64,000 nt of DNA from assembly GCA_016933535.1 (NCBI GenBank), contig JAFGAS010000035.1, forward strand, positions 1 through 64,000, in the 5' to 3' direction. A model generated the notes under the pieces. The model was not told where the DNA came from and made no database searches. It saw only the letters and a program-made list of their open reading frames with translations. A program made the translations under genes and the position numbers. Shown here piece after piece: positions 26,592 to 35,441 of the stretch. This DNA comes from Candidatus Zymogenaceae bacterium. GTDB taxonomy: Bacteria > Desulfobacterota > Zymogenia > Zymogenales > Zymogenaceae. Numbering within the stretch: the stretch's first letter is position 1; the number at the start of each line of letters is the position of its first letter.

Positions 26592-26972
26592 ATGCAAGTG
26601 GGTTACAGGAAGATGGAAAAAAGATTTGTTTCGGCCATACTTTCGGGTTTTGTTTTTCCGGGGGCGGGGCAATTCTACAATAACCAGCCTGCGAAGGGAG
26701 TGATCTATGTACTCCTGACCGTTCTTTCGATTATCGTCCTGGTCTTCGTGATCGCGCGTGACTTATACCGGGCACTGGAAAATGTCGGCGTAGCCGGGGG
26801 AGGTCTGTGGGATCCCTTTTGGGCGGAGCTCGGTGGGTCCCGCGGGTCAATAACGATATTGCTGATAATCCTGGCCATATCGTGGGCGGTCGGCATTGTG
26901 GATGCCTATATGGTGGCACAAGACAGGGAAGATCGGAAAAGGGCCGGGACTATCTCTCGTAGAGGACGATGA
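26592..26972 (+). CDS. Small membrane protein, DUF5683/TM2-like
   Basis: 126 residues (or 119 from ATG 26613, directly behind AGGAAG). Two to three membrane helices are present. The N-terminal FVSAILSGFVFPGAGQFYNNQPAKGVIY resembles the GAGQ-YN motif of DUF5683/TM2 proteins. A Gly-rich periplasmic loop and a basic C-terminal tail follow. It is 35 bases after mazG and probably co-transcribed. Its 3' end overlaps the converging 26950-27780 gene by 23 bases. Function unknown. Confidence 0.75.
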   Translation: MQVGYRKMEKRFVSAILSGFVFPGAGQFYNNQPAKGVIYVLLTVLSIIVLVFVIARDLYRALENVGVAGGGLWDPFWAELGGSRGSITILLIILAISWAVGIVDAYMVAQDREDRKRAGTISRRGR

Positions 26973-27780
26973 AGTTGGCAACGGCGGCTTCCGGACGATC
27001 CCCACGGCTCTCGTTGTAGCTCGATTTCCCCAACTTGTCGACCGCAGAGGCGCTGCTGCCGCCGTCTAATGCCCCGACGACGGTACACCCATGGATTTCT
27101 TTCATGTACCGATCTCCGAAGGTGAAGTTCGTGTTCTTGTAGATGATATCAACGATTCCCTCGGGGGTTGTCCCGATGAAGTTTCGGGGCAAACGCCGCT
27201 TGTAGGTCTTATCCTCATAGAGTTTGAGATCGTCTTCCGTCAACAGGTTAATCTGAAGCGCATCGATGATATTGTCCTTATGCTCGGCGTAGTGATATTT
27301 CGAGATAATGCGTATACGCCGGGTTCGATCTATGTAGAGTATCCCGTCGCCTTTATCGTAGGTGACGGGGCTTTTATATGAACCGTTGGATACGAAAAGG
27401 CCGCTCGGAGAACCGTCGCCCTCAAAGAAACTCCCATTGAAACAGACAAATGCGCCGGTAGAAGCCAGAATCTCACCGGTAGTCGCAAAGGTCTTACCGA
27501 GGACCTCGCGGGCCGTCACAACCCTGGCAAGGTACCGGCCGTGAGGTGCGGATGTGATAAAAACGTGGTTATCGTCGTCGATACGTCGGGCTTGAGTGGT
27601 GATAGGGGGACCGTCGGCAGGCAGTTCACGCCGCCAGGCGAGCGAGGCCGTCACGAGACCCATCCCCCGTAAAAAAGTGCGCCGCGTACAATAGCCGCCC
27701 GGCCTTTCTTCGGTCGTTTCGTCGACGGACCGTCTACCGGCAATCGGGCCGGTGGGGGGAATCGCGCTATTTTGTTTCAT
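26950..27780 (-). CDS. Phosphodiester glycosidase-like (NAGPA domain) exported protein
   Basis: 276 residues from ATG 27780, which overlaps the stop of the upstream TPR gene. The N-terminal TRRTFLRGMGLVTASLAW looks like a Tat-type signal, with twin Arg and a hydrophobic stretch. The mature part has the NAGPA/phosphodiester-glycosidase hallmarks FVCFNGSFFEGDGSPSGL and, near the C-terminus, GCTVVGALDGGSSASAV. Related enzymes remove sugar from phosphodiester-linked glycans; the substrate here is unknown. The signal implies action outside the cytoplasm. Confidence 0.8.
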   Translation of the reverse strand: MKQNSAIPPTGPIAGRRSVDETTEERPGGYCTRRTFLRGMGLVTASLAWRRELPADGPPITTQARRIDDDNHVFITSAPHGRYLARVVTAREVLGKTFATTGEILASTGAFVCFNGSFFEGDGSPSGLFVSNGSYKSPVTYDKGDGILYIDRTRRIRIISKYHYAEHKDNIIDALQINLLTEDDLKLYEDKTYKRRLPRNFIGTTPEGIVDIIYKNTNFTFGDRYMKEIHGCTVVGALDGGSSASAVDKLGKSSYNESRGDRPEAAVANFIVLYER

Positions 27781-28648
27781 CGGTAAGCCAGTCCACCTGC
27801 CAGCAGCCGAACGGATAGCCCATACGGCAAATAACTGAGAAATCCGCCAGGGCATCGGCTGTCTTGCCGAGCTTTCTTAGGAGGTTTGCGCGATAATTGC
27901 GGACGTAGGGATCCTTCGGGGAGTTATCTACCGCCCGGCTATAATCTGCCAGTGCATCTTCGGGACGAAACAGGCCGTACTCGTAGACGAGACCGCGGTA
28001 AAGATAGGGCTCGGCGGATCTCGGATCGAGTGAGGCGGCTCCCGTGAGATCGGTCAGGGCATTGTCGAACTGGCCCGTCCTGAAATAGAACCGGCCACGT
28101 GAGATCAGGCAGGCCGGGTCTTTCGGGGCCAGGAGGACCGCGCGGTCAAAATCGGCCACGGCGTCGGAAAATCGATCAAGATGCTCCAGGGCTTGGCCCC
28201 GTCTGCGGTATGCGTCGGCATTATTCGGGGAAAGGCCGACGACCGACGACCAGTCGGCCCGGGCGGCATCATAGCGGCTATGATTGAATGAAAGGTCGCC
28301 CCTGGCAAGGTAGGCATCGACGTGTGTGGGGTCAAGCTCAATGGCCCTGGTAAAATCAGCGTTAGCGTCCCTGACGCGGGAGAGGCGTACGGCGGCGTTG
28401 GCACGGTTATAGTAGAGTTCGGCCGAATCGGGAAGGAGGGCGATCGCCTCGGAAAACGACTCATAGGCGTTTTCAAAGTCTCCATGTCGATAATGGTCCA
28501 GGCCCGATGAATTCCAACGGGCGGCGGATCGCGAAACACAGCCGATGGAAATTAGGAATAGAAAGATAAGAAGGACCATAAGCGACGCAGGGTATGTCGC
28601 GCGGCACATTTTCAGAACCAGTCGGGAATGGACCTGATAATTCTGCAT
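27767..28648 (-). CDS. TPR-repeat protein, probably exported
   Basis: 293 residues from ATG 28648, chosen for AGGA seven bases upstream. One hydrophobic segment (ASLMVLLIFLFLISIGC) ends in a possible lipobox. It is followed by six TPR units (for example AELYYNRANAAVRLSRVRDANADF). The final ATGAAACAAAATAG overlaps the start of the phosphodiester-glycosidase-like gene, so translation is coupled. That suggests the TPR protein serves as scaffold for, or works with, that enzyme. Confidence 0.82.
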   Translation of the reverse strand: MQNYQVHSRLVLKMCRATYPASLMVLLIFLFLISIGCVSRSAARWNSSGLDHYRHGDFENAYESFSEAIALLPDSAELYYNRANAAVRLSRVRDANADFTRAIELDPTHVDAYLARGDLSFNHSRYDAARADWSSVVGLSPNNADAYRRRGQALEHLDRFSDAVADFDRAVLLAPKDPACLISRGRFYFRTGQFDNALTDLTGAASLDPRSAEPYLYRGLVYEYGLFRPEDALADYSRAVDNSPKDPYVRNYRANLLRKLGKTADALADFSVICRMGYPFGCWQVDWLTDETK

Positions 28649-28854
28649 GAATGTCCTGCCTGAAAGAAAGGACAATATCACGGGATTACTCCGGGTACTT
28701 TTGAGGAGACAAAAAGCCGTAAGATTAGCTTGACTCATTTTACCAAAGATACAGGGGAGGGTACAAGATGTTTATATATAATTGCGCAAAAAAGACGCTG
28801 TAATAAAACGGATTTTACTATAGCTGCTATTAAAGGATGGGGATCAACAGGAGG

Positions 28855-29184
28855 CTACTGTATCGTAATATAGACACGGTTAGGCAGGCAGATAATGGAA
28901 TCTCCCTTCTCGGAGATGTGTCCCATGTCAATACAGATCTTGTTGGAGCAGGGAGAATCGGCCATATAGACCTCGCGATGCTCTATAATGACCGTGGAAA
29001 TCCCGAGGGGTCCCTGAACCTCGACGGTACGATCCTCAGAAAGGGGGTAGCTGCCTACCACTTCGTTTCCTTGTTCGATGACAATCGTCCGCCCGTAGCT
29101 ATTGGAGATCAACTCAAAGGCAAGAAAAGCGCCCCCGATAAGGGCCGCTGCCAACAGTATAAATATGATGTCGCTTTTCTTCAT
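28855..29184 (-). CDS. NusG domain II protein
   Basis: 109 residues. One N-terminal membrane anchor (IIFILLAAALIGGAFLAF) precedes a single NusG-II/KOW-like domain with the family motifs ADSPCSNKICIDMGHIS and IICLPNRVYI; the two Cys in SPC..K-C are conserved in this family. Such proteins often sit near Rnf, quinone or redox genes in anaerobes. A terminator separates it from the upstream cytochrome gene, so it is its own unit. The 28649-28854 gap contains no gene I can support. Confidence 0.88.
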   Translation of the reverse strand: MKKSDIIFILLAAALIGGAFLAFELISNSYGRTIVIEQGNEVVGSYPLSEDRTVEVQGPLGISTVIIEHREVYMADSPCSNKICIDMGHISEKGDSIICLPNRVYITIQ

Positions 29185-29296
29185 GAAAATGCCTTACCGT
29201 ACATAACGAGGGAACTGTATTAGGGATGGGAAAACAGCGGATACGTCGAATAAACGAACCGCTGGTGTCAAAGGCGTGTAAAGAGTTTTAATAGGA

Positions 29297-29334
29297 ATGC
29301 GGCAGACCCCCGCCTTGTGGAGGGTCTGCCGCAT
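29297..29334 (-). terminator. Terminator of the cytochrome/flavoprotein operon
   Basis: Perfect 13-bp stem ATGCGGCAGACCC / GGGTCTGCCGCAT with a 12-base loop, followed on the minus strand by TCCTATTAAAA. It starts six bases past the cytochrome stop. Confidence 0.85.
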
Positions 29335-29340
29335 ATTCGT

Positions 29341-29733
29341 TTACTTTCTCTGGGTATGGCAGCCCAGGCACTCCACCGGCGGAGTCAGTCCCTCTGCGGT
29401 CTTGTTAATGTGGCAGATGACACAATTCTTGTGCATCGAGTCCTTGTAGCTGATCTCGGCGTCGGCCTTATGGCACGCGTCGCAGCGGGCCTCCGGAGTG
29501 CCGGAGACGAAATCGGCCTTATCGGTGTGGTGGCAGGTCACGCAGGTGACTCCGAGGTCCTGGGTGTGGTACTCATGCTTGAAGGTTATACCCAGGTACC
29601 GGTCCGTGGCCTTGGTCGTGTCATCGATGGTGACCGTATTGGGACCAAAATCGACGGAAAAAGCCGCAACGCCCATTAAGAAGAGGAACAGGACACAGGC
29701 GGCGGTGATTGATATCAGATTTCTCTTTTTCAT
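29341..29733 (-). CDS. Periplasmic tetraheme c3-type cytochrome, copy A
   Basis: 130 residues with a Sec signal (ISITAACVLFLFLMGVAAFS). Four CxxCH haem sites: CVTCH, CDACH, CVICH and CLGCH. Extra His residues (FKHEYH, CHH, SMHKNC) could be distal ligands, as in class III cytochromes c. It carries electrons in the periplasm. It follows flavoprotein A by 15 bases and is about 60 percent similar by eye to copy B at 31503-31931, including the shared TIDDTTKATDRYLG motif. It probably passes electrons to or from the FAD lipoprotein encoded just upstream. Confidence 0.92.
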   Translation of the reverse strand: MKKRNLISITAACVLFLFLMGVAAFSVDFGPNTVTIDDTTKATDRYLGITFKHEYHTQDLGVTCVTCHHTDKADFVSGTPEARCDACHKADAEISYKDSMHKNCVICHINKTAEGLTPPVECLGCHTQRK

Positions 29734-29748
29734 TTATATCCTCCGGTT

Positions 29749-31377
29749 CTATTCAATACCTTCTCTGTCGAGAATGAGCCGTGCGGCCCTCCAGCCGTTA
29801 ATCTGGGTGGCGCTAACCCCGAACCATGCCTGGCTCCAGTTGCTGGCGATGAAGATGTTGTCGATGGGTGTATCGTTGGGAATCTTCTGCCATTGATCCA
29901 AATTCATGTAGAAGCCGTAGATGATACCGCCCTCGTTCATGGTGTATTCGTTAAGGGTGACCGGGGTGATAACCTCTTTGACCTCGATGTTATTAGGATT
30001 GGCGAGCTCGGGGATTACATTTGCCGCAAGGCCGATAAGCTCGTTCGCCTTTTCTTCCTTCATCTTCAGGTACTCGGCCTGATCCTTCGGCCAGACGTCG
30101 TAATCAGAATAGGAGTGGAGGACTACAACCGATTTACCGGGAGGGGCGTAGATCGGATCGCCGTAATTGGAGTAGACGGTGATCGTCGTGGCGCCGTTGG
30201 CGAAGTCGCCGGTCATCATCTTGTCGTAGAGAACCGTCGTGTCGTCGGTGGTGCTGTATATGGCCTCGGCGAAATCGTAGCCCTTTGCCTTAAGGTCGAT
30301 ATTGAGGCCCATGTAGACGCCAAACAGGGAGTTTGCCGGCCTCATTTCTTTTAACTTGGTGACATAATCGGCCGGGAGATTCTCTTCGCCAATCAGCTTG
30401 AATACCATCTGGTAGGGGTCGGTATTGCAGACGATATAGCGGGCCGAATAGGTGTTACCCAGCGCGGTCTCGACACCGGTGGCCATCCCGTCTTCGATAT
30501 TGATCTTGGTGACGAGTTCACCGACTATGACCTTACCGCCCAGCTCTTCGATCCGCTCGGCGTAGGCGTTGGAAAGGGCCTGAGAGGTACCTTTGATGTG
30601 CCAGATGCCGTCGGTAAGGTAGCCGTCAGTGGCCGCCAGCATAAGCAGAGAGGTAGACTCCGGAGTGGGGGCGCCGTAGTAAACCCAGAGCTGGGACACG
30701 ACGGCCTTAATGTCCTCGTTGGTGAAGCACTCGTCCATCAGTTCCTGTGCCGTTTTATCCTTCCATTCATAGAAGGTTTTCTGCTTGAAAGGGACCTGGG
30801 CTTTGGTGAGGAATGCCTTGAATCCGGTCTCACGGAAGAGATCCTTCAGGGTGAGCATATCGCCCATCAAGCCTGAACAGAGGACGTGGAACTTGTCAAT
30901 GCCCGCCGATTCCTCGGGCCACGTTTCTTTTAGCTTGGCGTCCCATGCCTCCCAGGTTCCGGGCATGGTTACGTCGACGTCGGGGAAAATCGAGCGGTAA
31001 AACTCAGGCAGCTCATAGAGCTCGACTTTTTTGTCCACGCCGGTAACCTCAAGCAGCTTGAAGAGAGCGCGGTCTGCCTTACCGGGGCCGCCTCCGGCCA
31101 TTTCATGCAGGGCCGTCTCAAAGGTGAAATCGCCCCGTGTGAAATTGCTGGTACATCCGCCGACCTTGTGGTGCTGTTCAAGCAGCAACACTTTGAGGCC
31201 TTTGGTGGCCAGGTGTGTGGCGGCGGATAATCCTCCCATACCGCCTCCGATAATGATAACGTCATAATCGGCCTCATTGGTAGGTTGCTTTTTATTTGCA
31301 CACCCGACCGCCATGAGGAAGGCTGCGGCAAGAAAGAGGATGAGAATCGTCTGTGCAACGGAATGATTCTTTCTCAT
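29749..31377 (-). CDS. FAD-dependent oxidoreductase lipoprotein (CrtI/RetSat type), copy A
   Basis: 542 residues. The signal peptide ends AVGC-ANKK (lipobox), so the protein is predicted to be lipid-anchored outside the cytoplasm. A dinucleotide-binding fold follows: DVIIIGGGMGGLSAATHLA, KVLLLEQHHKVGGCTSNFTRG. The remaining length and a C-terminal FAD contact (NIFIASNWSQAWFGVSATQINGWRAARLIL) match the phytoene desaturase / retinol saturase / CrtISO superfamily, which reduces, isomerises or dehydrogenates C=C bonds. The substrate is unknown. It is followed by tetraheme cytochrome A. Confidence 0.9.
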   Translation of the reverse strand: MRKNHSVAQTILILFLAAAFLMAVGCANKKQPTNEADYDVIIIGGGMGGLSAATHLATKGLKVLLLEQHHKVGGCTSNFTRGDFTFETALHEMAGGGPGKADRALFKLLEVTGVDKKVELYELPEFYRSIFPDVDVTMPGTWEAWDAKLKETWPEESAGIDKFHVLCSGLMGDMLTLKDLFRETGFKAFLTKAQVPFKQKTFYEWKDKTAQELMDECFTNEDIKAVVSQLWVYYGAPTPESTSLLMLAATDGYLTDGIWHIKGTSQALSNAYAERIEELGGKVIVGELVTKINIEDGMATGVETALGNTYSARYIVCNTDPYQMVFKLIGEENLPADYVTKLKEMRPANSLFGVYMGLNIDLKAKGYDFAEAIYSTTDDTTVLYDKMMTGDFANGATTITVYSNYGDPIYAPPGKSVVVLHSYSDYDVWPKDQAEYLKMKEEKANELIGLAANVIPELANPNNIEVKEVITPVTLNEYTMNEGGIIYGFYMNLDQWQKIPNDTPIDNIFIASNWSQAWFGVSATQINGWRAARLILDREGIE

Positions 31378-31502
31378 CAGTTACCTCCTGAGATGCGTTG
31401 GAAAATGGTCATATTCTAAACATCCGTTACGTTGCGCGTCCCGTGAGATACGCGGGACAAAAACAAGAACAATTCGGGGAGACCCGAAGTCGAAAAAGGT
31501 TA

Positions 31503-31931
31503 CTAATCACGCTGCCGGTGGCACTGGAGGCACTGGGTCGGCGGCGTTTCATTGTAGACTTTTGTAATTTCCTCGCCTTCAACGACGTCCTCCCCCCTGG
31601 CCTTTTTAATATGACACAGGACACAGCGTCGGTGCATGGCGTCCTTGAAACTGATCTCGGCATCGGCCTTGTGGCATGCCTCGCAGCGCGTGGGTGTCCC
31701 CGAGACGAAGTCCTTCTTCTCGGTGTGGTGACACATAACACAGGTAAGTCCCACCTCCCCGGTATGCTTAGTGTGACTGAAGTTCACGCCGAGGTAGCGG
31801 TTGGTCGCCTTTGTTGTATCGTCAATGGTGATAAGTCCCGGGCCGTAATCGGTCGAAAACGCCGTAACGCCGGCAAACATGAGAAAAAGGATGAAGGCGA
31901 CGAAACCGGGAATTATCGCTGATTTCTTCAT
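31503..31931 (-). CDS. Periplasmic tetraheme c3-type cytochrome, copy B
   Basis: 142 residues with an N-terminal signal (IIPGFVAFILFLMFAGVTAFS). Four haem sites: CVMCH, CEACH, CVLCH and CLQCH. It has the same layout as copy A plus a 10-residue insert before the last haem (GEDVVEGEEITKVY). It lies 15 bases downstream of flavoprotein B, exactly as copy A relates to flavoprotein A. The pair therefore appears duplicated as a unit. Confidence 0.92.
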   Translation of the reverse strand: MKKSAIIPGFVAFILFLMFAGVTAFSTDYGPGLITIDDTTKATNRYLGVNFSHTKHTGEVGLTCVMCHHTEKKDFVSGTPTRCEACHKADAEISFKDAMHRRCVLCHIKKARGEDVVEGEEITKVYNETPPTQCLQCHRQRD

Positions 31932-31946
31932 ATCGTATTCTCTACC

Positions 31947-33548
31947 TTATTCAATGCCTTCACGGTCCATGATGAGCCGGGCGGCCATCCATCCGTTAAT
32001 CTGTGCCGATCCCACCCCGTGCCACGACTGGGTCCAGCTTGACGTAATATAGAGATTCTTGACAGGCGTGTTTATCGGTATTTTTTTCCACTGGTCCAGG
32101 TCGAGATAGAAGCCGTACGGGATGCCGTGGTAGTTCATGGTAAATTCCTGGAGTGTAACCGGAGTCATGATTTCCATGACATCGACATTTTTCGGATCGG
32201 CAAGCTCCGGGATCACCTTGGCGGCCAGGTCGATAATCTCGGCCGCCTTTTCGTCCCTCATCTTCTGATACTCGTCCCGATCTTTCGGCCATGAGTCATA
32301 GTCCGAGAACTCAAGCAGGGCCACGAGCGATTTGCCCGGGGGGGCGTAGATCGGGTCGCCGTAGTTAGAGTAGATGGTTATGGAAACCATACCATCCTTG
32401 AAGTTGTTGTTCATCATGTTATCGTAAACGGCCACCGAGTCCTTGCTGGTGTTGTAGAAGATCTCGGTGTCGGTATAGCCGAGTTTCTTGAGGTCGATAT
32501 TAAGCCCCAGGTATGTCACGAACAACGAGTTGGCCGGCTTGAGCCCCTTGAGGTTTTTAACGTAGCTCGCGGGCAGGTTATCTTCGCCGACGAGCTTAAA
32601 GGCCATCTGGTACGGGTCCGTATTGCATATAACGTAACGACCGGTATAGGTATCGCCGAATTCGGTCTGAACTCCCGTGGCTACCCCGTCTTCGACGATG
32701 ACCTTGGTGACCAGGGTCCCGGTCTTCACTTCGCCGCCAAGCTCCCGAATACGTTCGGCGTAGGCGTTGGACAGGTTCTGGGAGGTGCCCATCACATGCC
32801 ACGCACCCTCGGTGAGGAAGACCTCGTTGGCGACCAGGGTCAGGATAGCGATCTCATCGGGAATCGGCGCGCCGTAGTAGATCCAGAACTGAGAAACGAC
32901 AGCCTTGATGTCCTCGTCGGTGAAACAATAATCCAACAACTCCTGGAGGGTCTTCTTGCTCCATTTTACCAACGCGGGGTGTTTGATCGGGACGGAGAGT
33001 GTCGCGAAAAGCTTCTTTGCTCCGCTGTAACGGAAGAGGTCCTTCACGTCCATGACGTCTTTGAATACCTCGGTGGACAGGCTGTGAAGCTTATCGATAC
33101 CCTCGGCCTCCTCCGGCCAGTTAGCCTTGAGGGTGTTGTCCCATCCTTCCCAGTTGGCGGGCATGGTTACGTCAACCGTTGTTTCTCCCGGGAAGATCGA
33201 GCGGTATAGGTCGGGAAGCGGATAAACCTCGACCTTATCCTTGACGCCGCACAAATCCATCAACTGGAAGAGACCGCCCCCGGCCAGTTCGTGCAATGCT
33301 ACTTCAAAGGTGAAATCACCCCGCGTAAAATTGGTGGTACAGCCGCCGACCTTGTGATGCTGCTCGAGCAGTAAGACCTTAAGCCCATTGCTGGCAAGGT
33401 GCGCCCCCGCCGAAAGGCCTGCCATGCCGCCGCCGACGATGATGACGTCGTATTGGGCTTCGCCGGAGGGTTTATCTCCGGGCCCGCATCCGTTAGCGGC
33501 AAGCAACGAAAGCGCGGCAATAAAAATAAAAACGGCTTTCGCTTTCAT
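31947..33548 (-). CDS. FAD-dependent oxidoreductase lipoprotein (CrtI/RetSat type), copy B
   Basis: 533 residues from ATG 33548; the frame extends to 33584. The signal ends LAANGC-GPG (lipobox). The FAD-binding N-terminus (DVIIVGGGMAGLSAGAHLA, HHKVGGCTTNFTRGDFTFE) is nearly identical to copies A and C. The C-terminus NLYITSSWTQSWHGVGSAQINGWMAARLI is equivalent too. It is the first gene of a flavoprotein-cytochrome pair. A 237-base gap (33549-33785) separates it from copy C. That gap is AT-rich, holds no gene, and could contain a promoter. Confidence 0.9.
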   Translation of the reverse strand: MKAKAVFIFIAALSLLAANGCGPGDKPSGEAQYDVIIVGGGMAGLSAGAHLASNGLKVLLLEQHHKVGGCTTNFTRGDFTFEVALHELAGGGLFQLMDLCGVKDKVEVYPLPDLYRSIFPGETTVDVTMPANWEGWDNTLKANWPEEAEGIDKLHSLSTEVFKDVMDVKDLFRYSGAKKLFATLSVPIKHPALVKWSKKTLQELLDYCFTDEDIKAVVSQFWIYYGAPIPDEIAILTLVANEVFLTEGAWHVMGTSQNLSNAYAERIRELGGEVKTGTLVTKVIVEDGVATGVQTEFGDTYTGRYVICNTDPYQMAFKLVGEDNLPASYVKNLKGLKPANSLFVTYLGLNIDLKKLGYTDTEIFYNTSKDSVAVYDNMMNNNFKDGMVSITIYSNYGDPIYAPPGKSLVALLEFSDYDSWPKDRDEYQKMRDEKAAEIIDLAAKVIPELADPKNVDVMEIMTPVTLQEFTMNYHGIPYGFYLDLDQWKKIPINTPVKNLYITSSWTQSWHGVGSAQINGWMAARLIMDREGIE

Positions 33549-33785
33549 GTGCAAACCGAATATATTCAAAGTCCACCTCAACATAGAAACACCTTACAAT
33601 ATTTGGCGAAAAAAGGAAAGAAAATACTTTTTCAGTAATCGACCATGTTACGCGGTACTCGATATGTTCCGTATACTCCGAACGGTACCGATCATAATTC
33701 GGCCGTCTCGCGCAAACTGCATTGAGAAGTAACCGGCGGTCACGTCCCGATATCTTCTATTGTCTATCGCTATATACAGATCGGG

Positions 33786-35414
33786 CTACTCGATGCCTTC
33801 GCGATCGAGAATAAGCCGGGCGGCGCGCCACCCGTTGACTTGCCCGGCGGCCACTCCATGGAAGCCCTGGGTCCAGTTACTGGCGATGAAGACATTATCG
33901 ATCGGGGTGTTGTTGGGAATCTTATCCCACTGGTCAAGGCTCATGTAGAACCCGTAGGGGCTGCCCTGGTAGTTCTTTGTGAACTCCTCGATGGTAACCG
34001 GGGTGATGACTTCCATGACCTCGACATTTCTCGGATCAGCGATCTCGGGGATGACCTCGGCCGCCAGCGCGACGAGGTCGGCCGCCTTCTCTTTCTTCAT
34101 TGCCTGGTATTCATCGTAGTCCTTCGGCCACAGGTTCGTATCGCTGTAGGTCAGGATATTGAGCAATGATTTGCCCGGCGGAGCGTAGGTCGGGTCGCCG
34201 TAGTTGCTGTAGATGCCGATGAGGCAGGCGCTGTCCCTGATATCACCTGTCATCCACTTGTCGTAGATCTCGTTGGAGCTGTACGACTTGTTGTAGATAA
34301 TATCGGTGTCGGTGTAGCCGAGCTTATTCAGGTCAATGTTCAGGCCGAGATAGACGCCGAACAGCGAGTTGGCCGGTCTCATATCTTTGATCTTTTGAAC
34401 GTACTTCTTGGGAAGGTTTTCCTCACCGATGAGCTTAAAGACCAACTGGTAGGGATCGGTGTTGCAGACAACGTAACGGGCTGTATAGACGTCCCCGTAT
34501 TCGGTCTGGACCCCGGTGGCTATGCCGTCTTCGATGATGATCTTGGTGGCCAGGGTTCCGACCTTTACCTCACCGCCGAGCTCTTTGATACGTTCGGCAT
34601 ACGCGTTGGACATGGCCTGCGAGGTGCCCATGACATGGCAAACGCCGTCGGTAAGGAACATATTGGTGGCGGCGAAATTCAAGAGAGATGTCTGGTCGTC
34701 GGCCGGCCCGCTGTAATACATCCAGAGCTGAGACATGACGGCCTTGAGCTGGGGATCGGTGAAACACTCGTCCATGGAATCCTGCAGGGTTTTGTCTTTC
34801 CACTCGAGGAGGGTTCTCTGTCTGAAGGGTATCTGCACCTTGGTAAGCAGCGCCCTGAACCCGGTCTCTCTAAACAGGTTCTTGATCGACATGATGTCGC
34901 CCAATACCTGATGGCAGAGTGTCTCGAACTTATCGATACCCGCCGATTCTTCCGGCCATCGTTCCTTGAAGGCGGCCGTATAGGCGTCCCATGACTCGGC
35001 CGGGACGGTGAAATCGACATCGGGATAGATAGAACGGTAGAGATCGGGGAGTTCGTAGACTTCGATCTTTTTATCCACGCCGCAGGCCTCCATCAGCTTG
35101 TAGAGGCCGCCGTTCTTCTCCTTTATGCCTCCCGCCATTACGTGGAGCGCGACTTCAAACGTAAAGTCACCCCGCGTAAAATTGGTGGTGCAACCCCCGA
35201 CCTTATGATGCTGCTCCAGGAGCAGGACCTTGAGGCCCTTGGAAGCCAGGTGGGCTCCGGCTGATAGTCCCCCCATACCTCCGCCGATAATGATTACGTC
35301 GTATTGGGCGTCGGAGACCGGGCGTTTTTGTTCGCCGCACCCCGCCGACAAGAAGAGGAAAGCTGCAAGAGAGACAATCGTTAGCGCGCATAACAGATAT
35401 TGTTTTCTTCTCAT
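33786..35414 (-). CDS. FAD-dependent oxidoreductase lipoprotein (CrtI/RetSat type), copy C
   Basis: 542 residues. The signal ends FLSAGC-GEQK (lipobox). FAD site DVIIIGGGMGGLSAGAHLA and HHKVGGCTTNFTRG; C-terminal NVFIASNWTQGFHGVAAGQVNGWRAARLIL. It lacks a cytochrome gene of its own but shares the family. It lies 27 bases after the MerR regulator and is probably transcribed with it. It may use one of the two cytochromes downstream, or a different electron carrier. Confidence 0.9.
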   Translation of the reverse strand: MRRKQYLLCALTIVSLAAFLFLSAGCGEQKRPVSDAQYDVIIIGGGMGGLSAGAHLASKGLKVLLLEQHHKVGGCTTNFTRGDFTFEVALHVMAGGIKEKNGGLYKLMEACGVDKKIEVYELPDLYRSIYPDVDFTVPAESWDAYTAAFKERWPEESAGIDKFETLCHQVLGDIMSIKNLFRETGFRALLTKVQIPFRQRTLLEWKDKTLQDSMDECFTDPQLKAVMSQLWMYYSGPADDQTSLLNFAATNMFLTDGVCHVMGTSQAMSNAYAERIKELGGEVKVGTLATKIIIEDGIATGVQTEYGDVYTARYVVCNTDPYQLVFKLIGEENLPKKYVQKIKDMRPANSLFGVYLGLNIDLNKLGYTDTDIIYNKSYSSNEIYDKWMTGDIRDSACLIGIYSNYGDPTYAPPGKSLLNILTYSDTNLWPKDYDEYQAMKKEKAADLVALAAEVIPEIADPRNVEVMEVITPVTIEEFTKNYQGSPYGFYMSLDQWDKIPNNTPIDNVFIASNWTQGFHGVAAGQVNGWRAARLILDREGIE

Positions 35415-35441
35415 CGTGAACCTCCAGCTAATGGTCGTATG

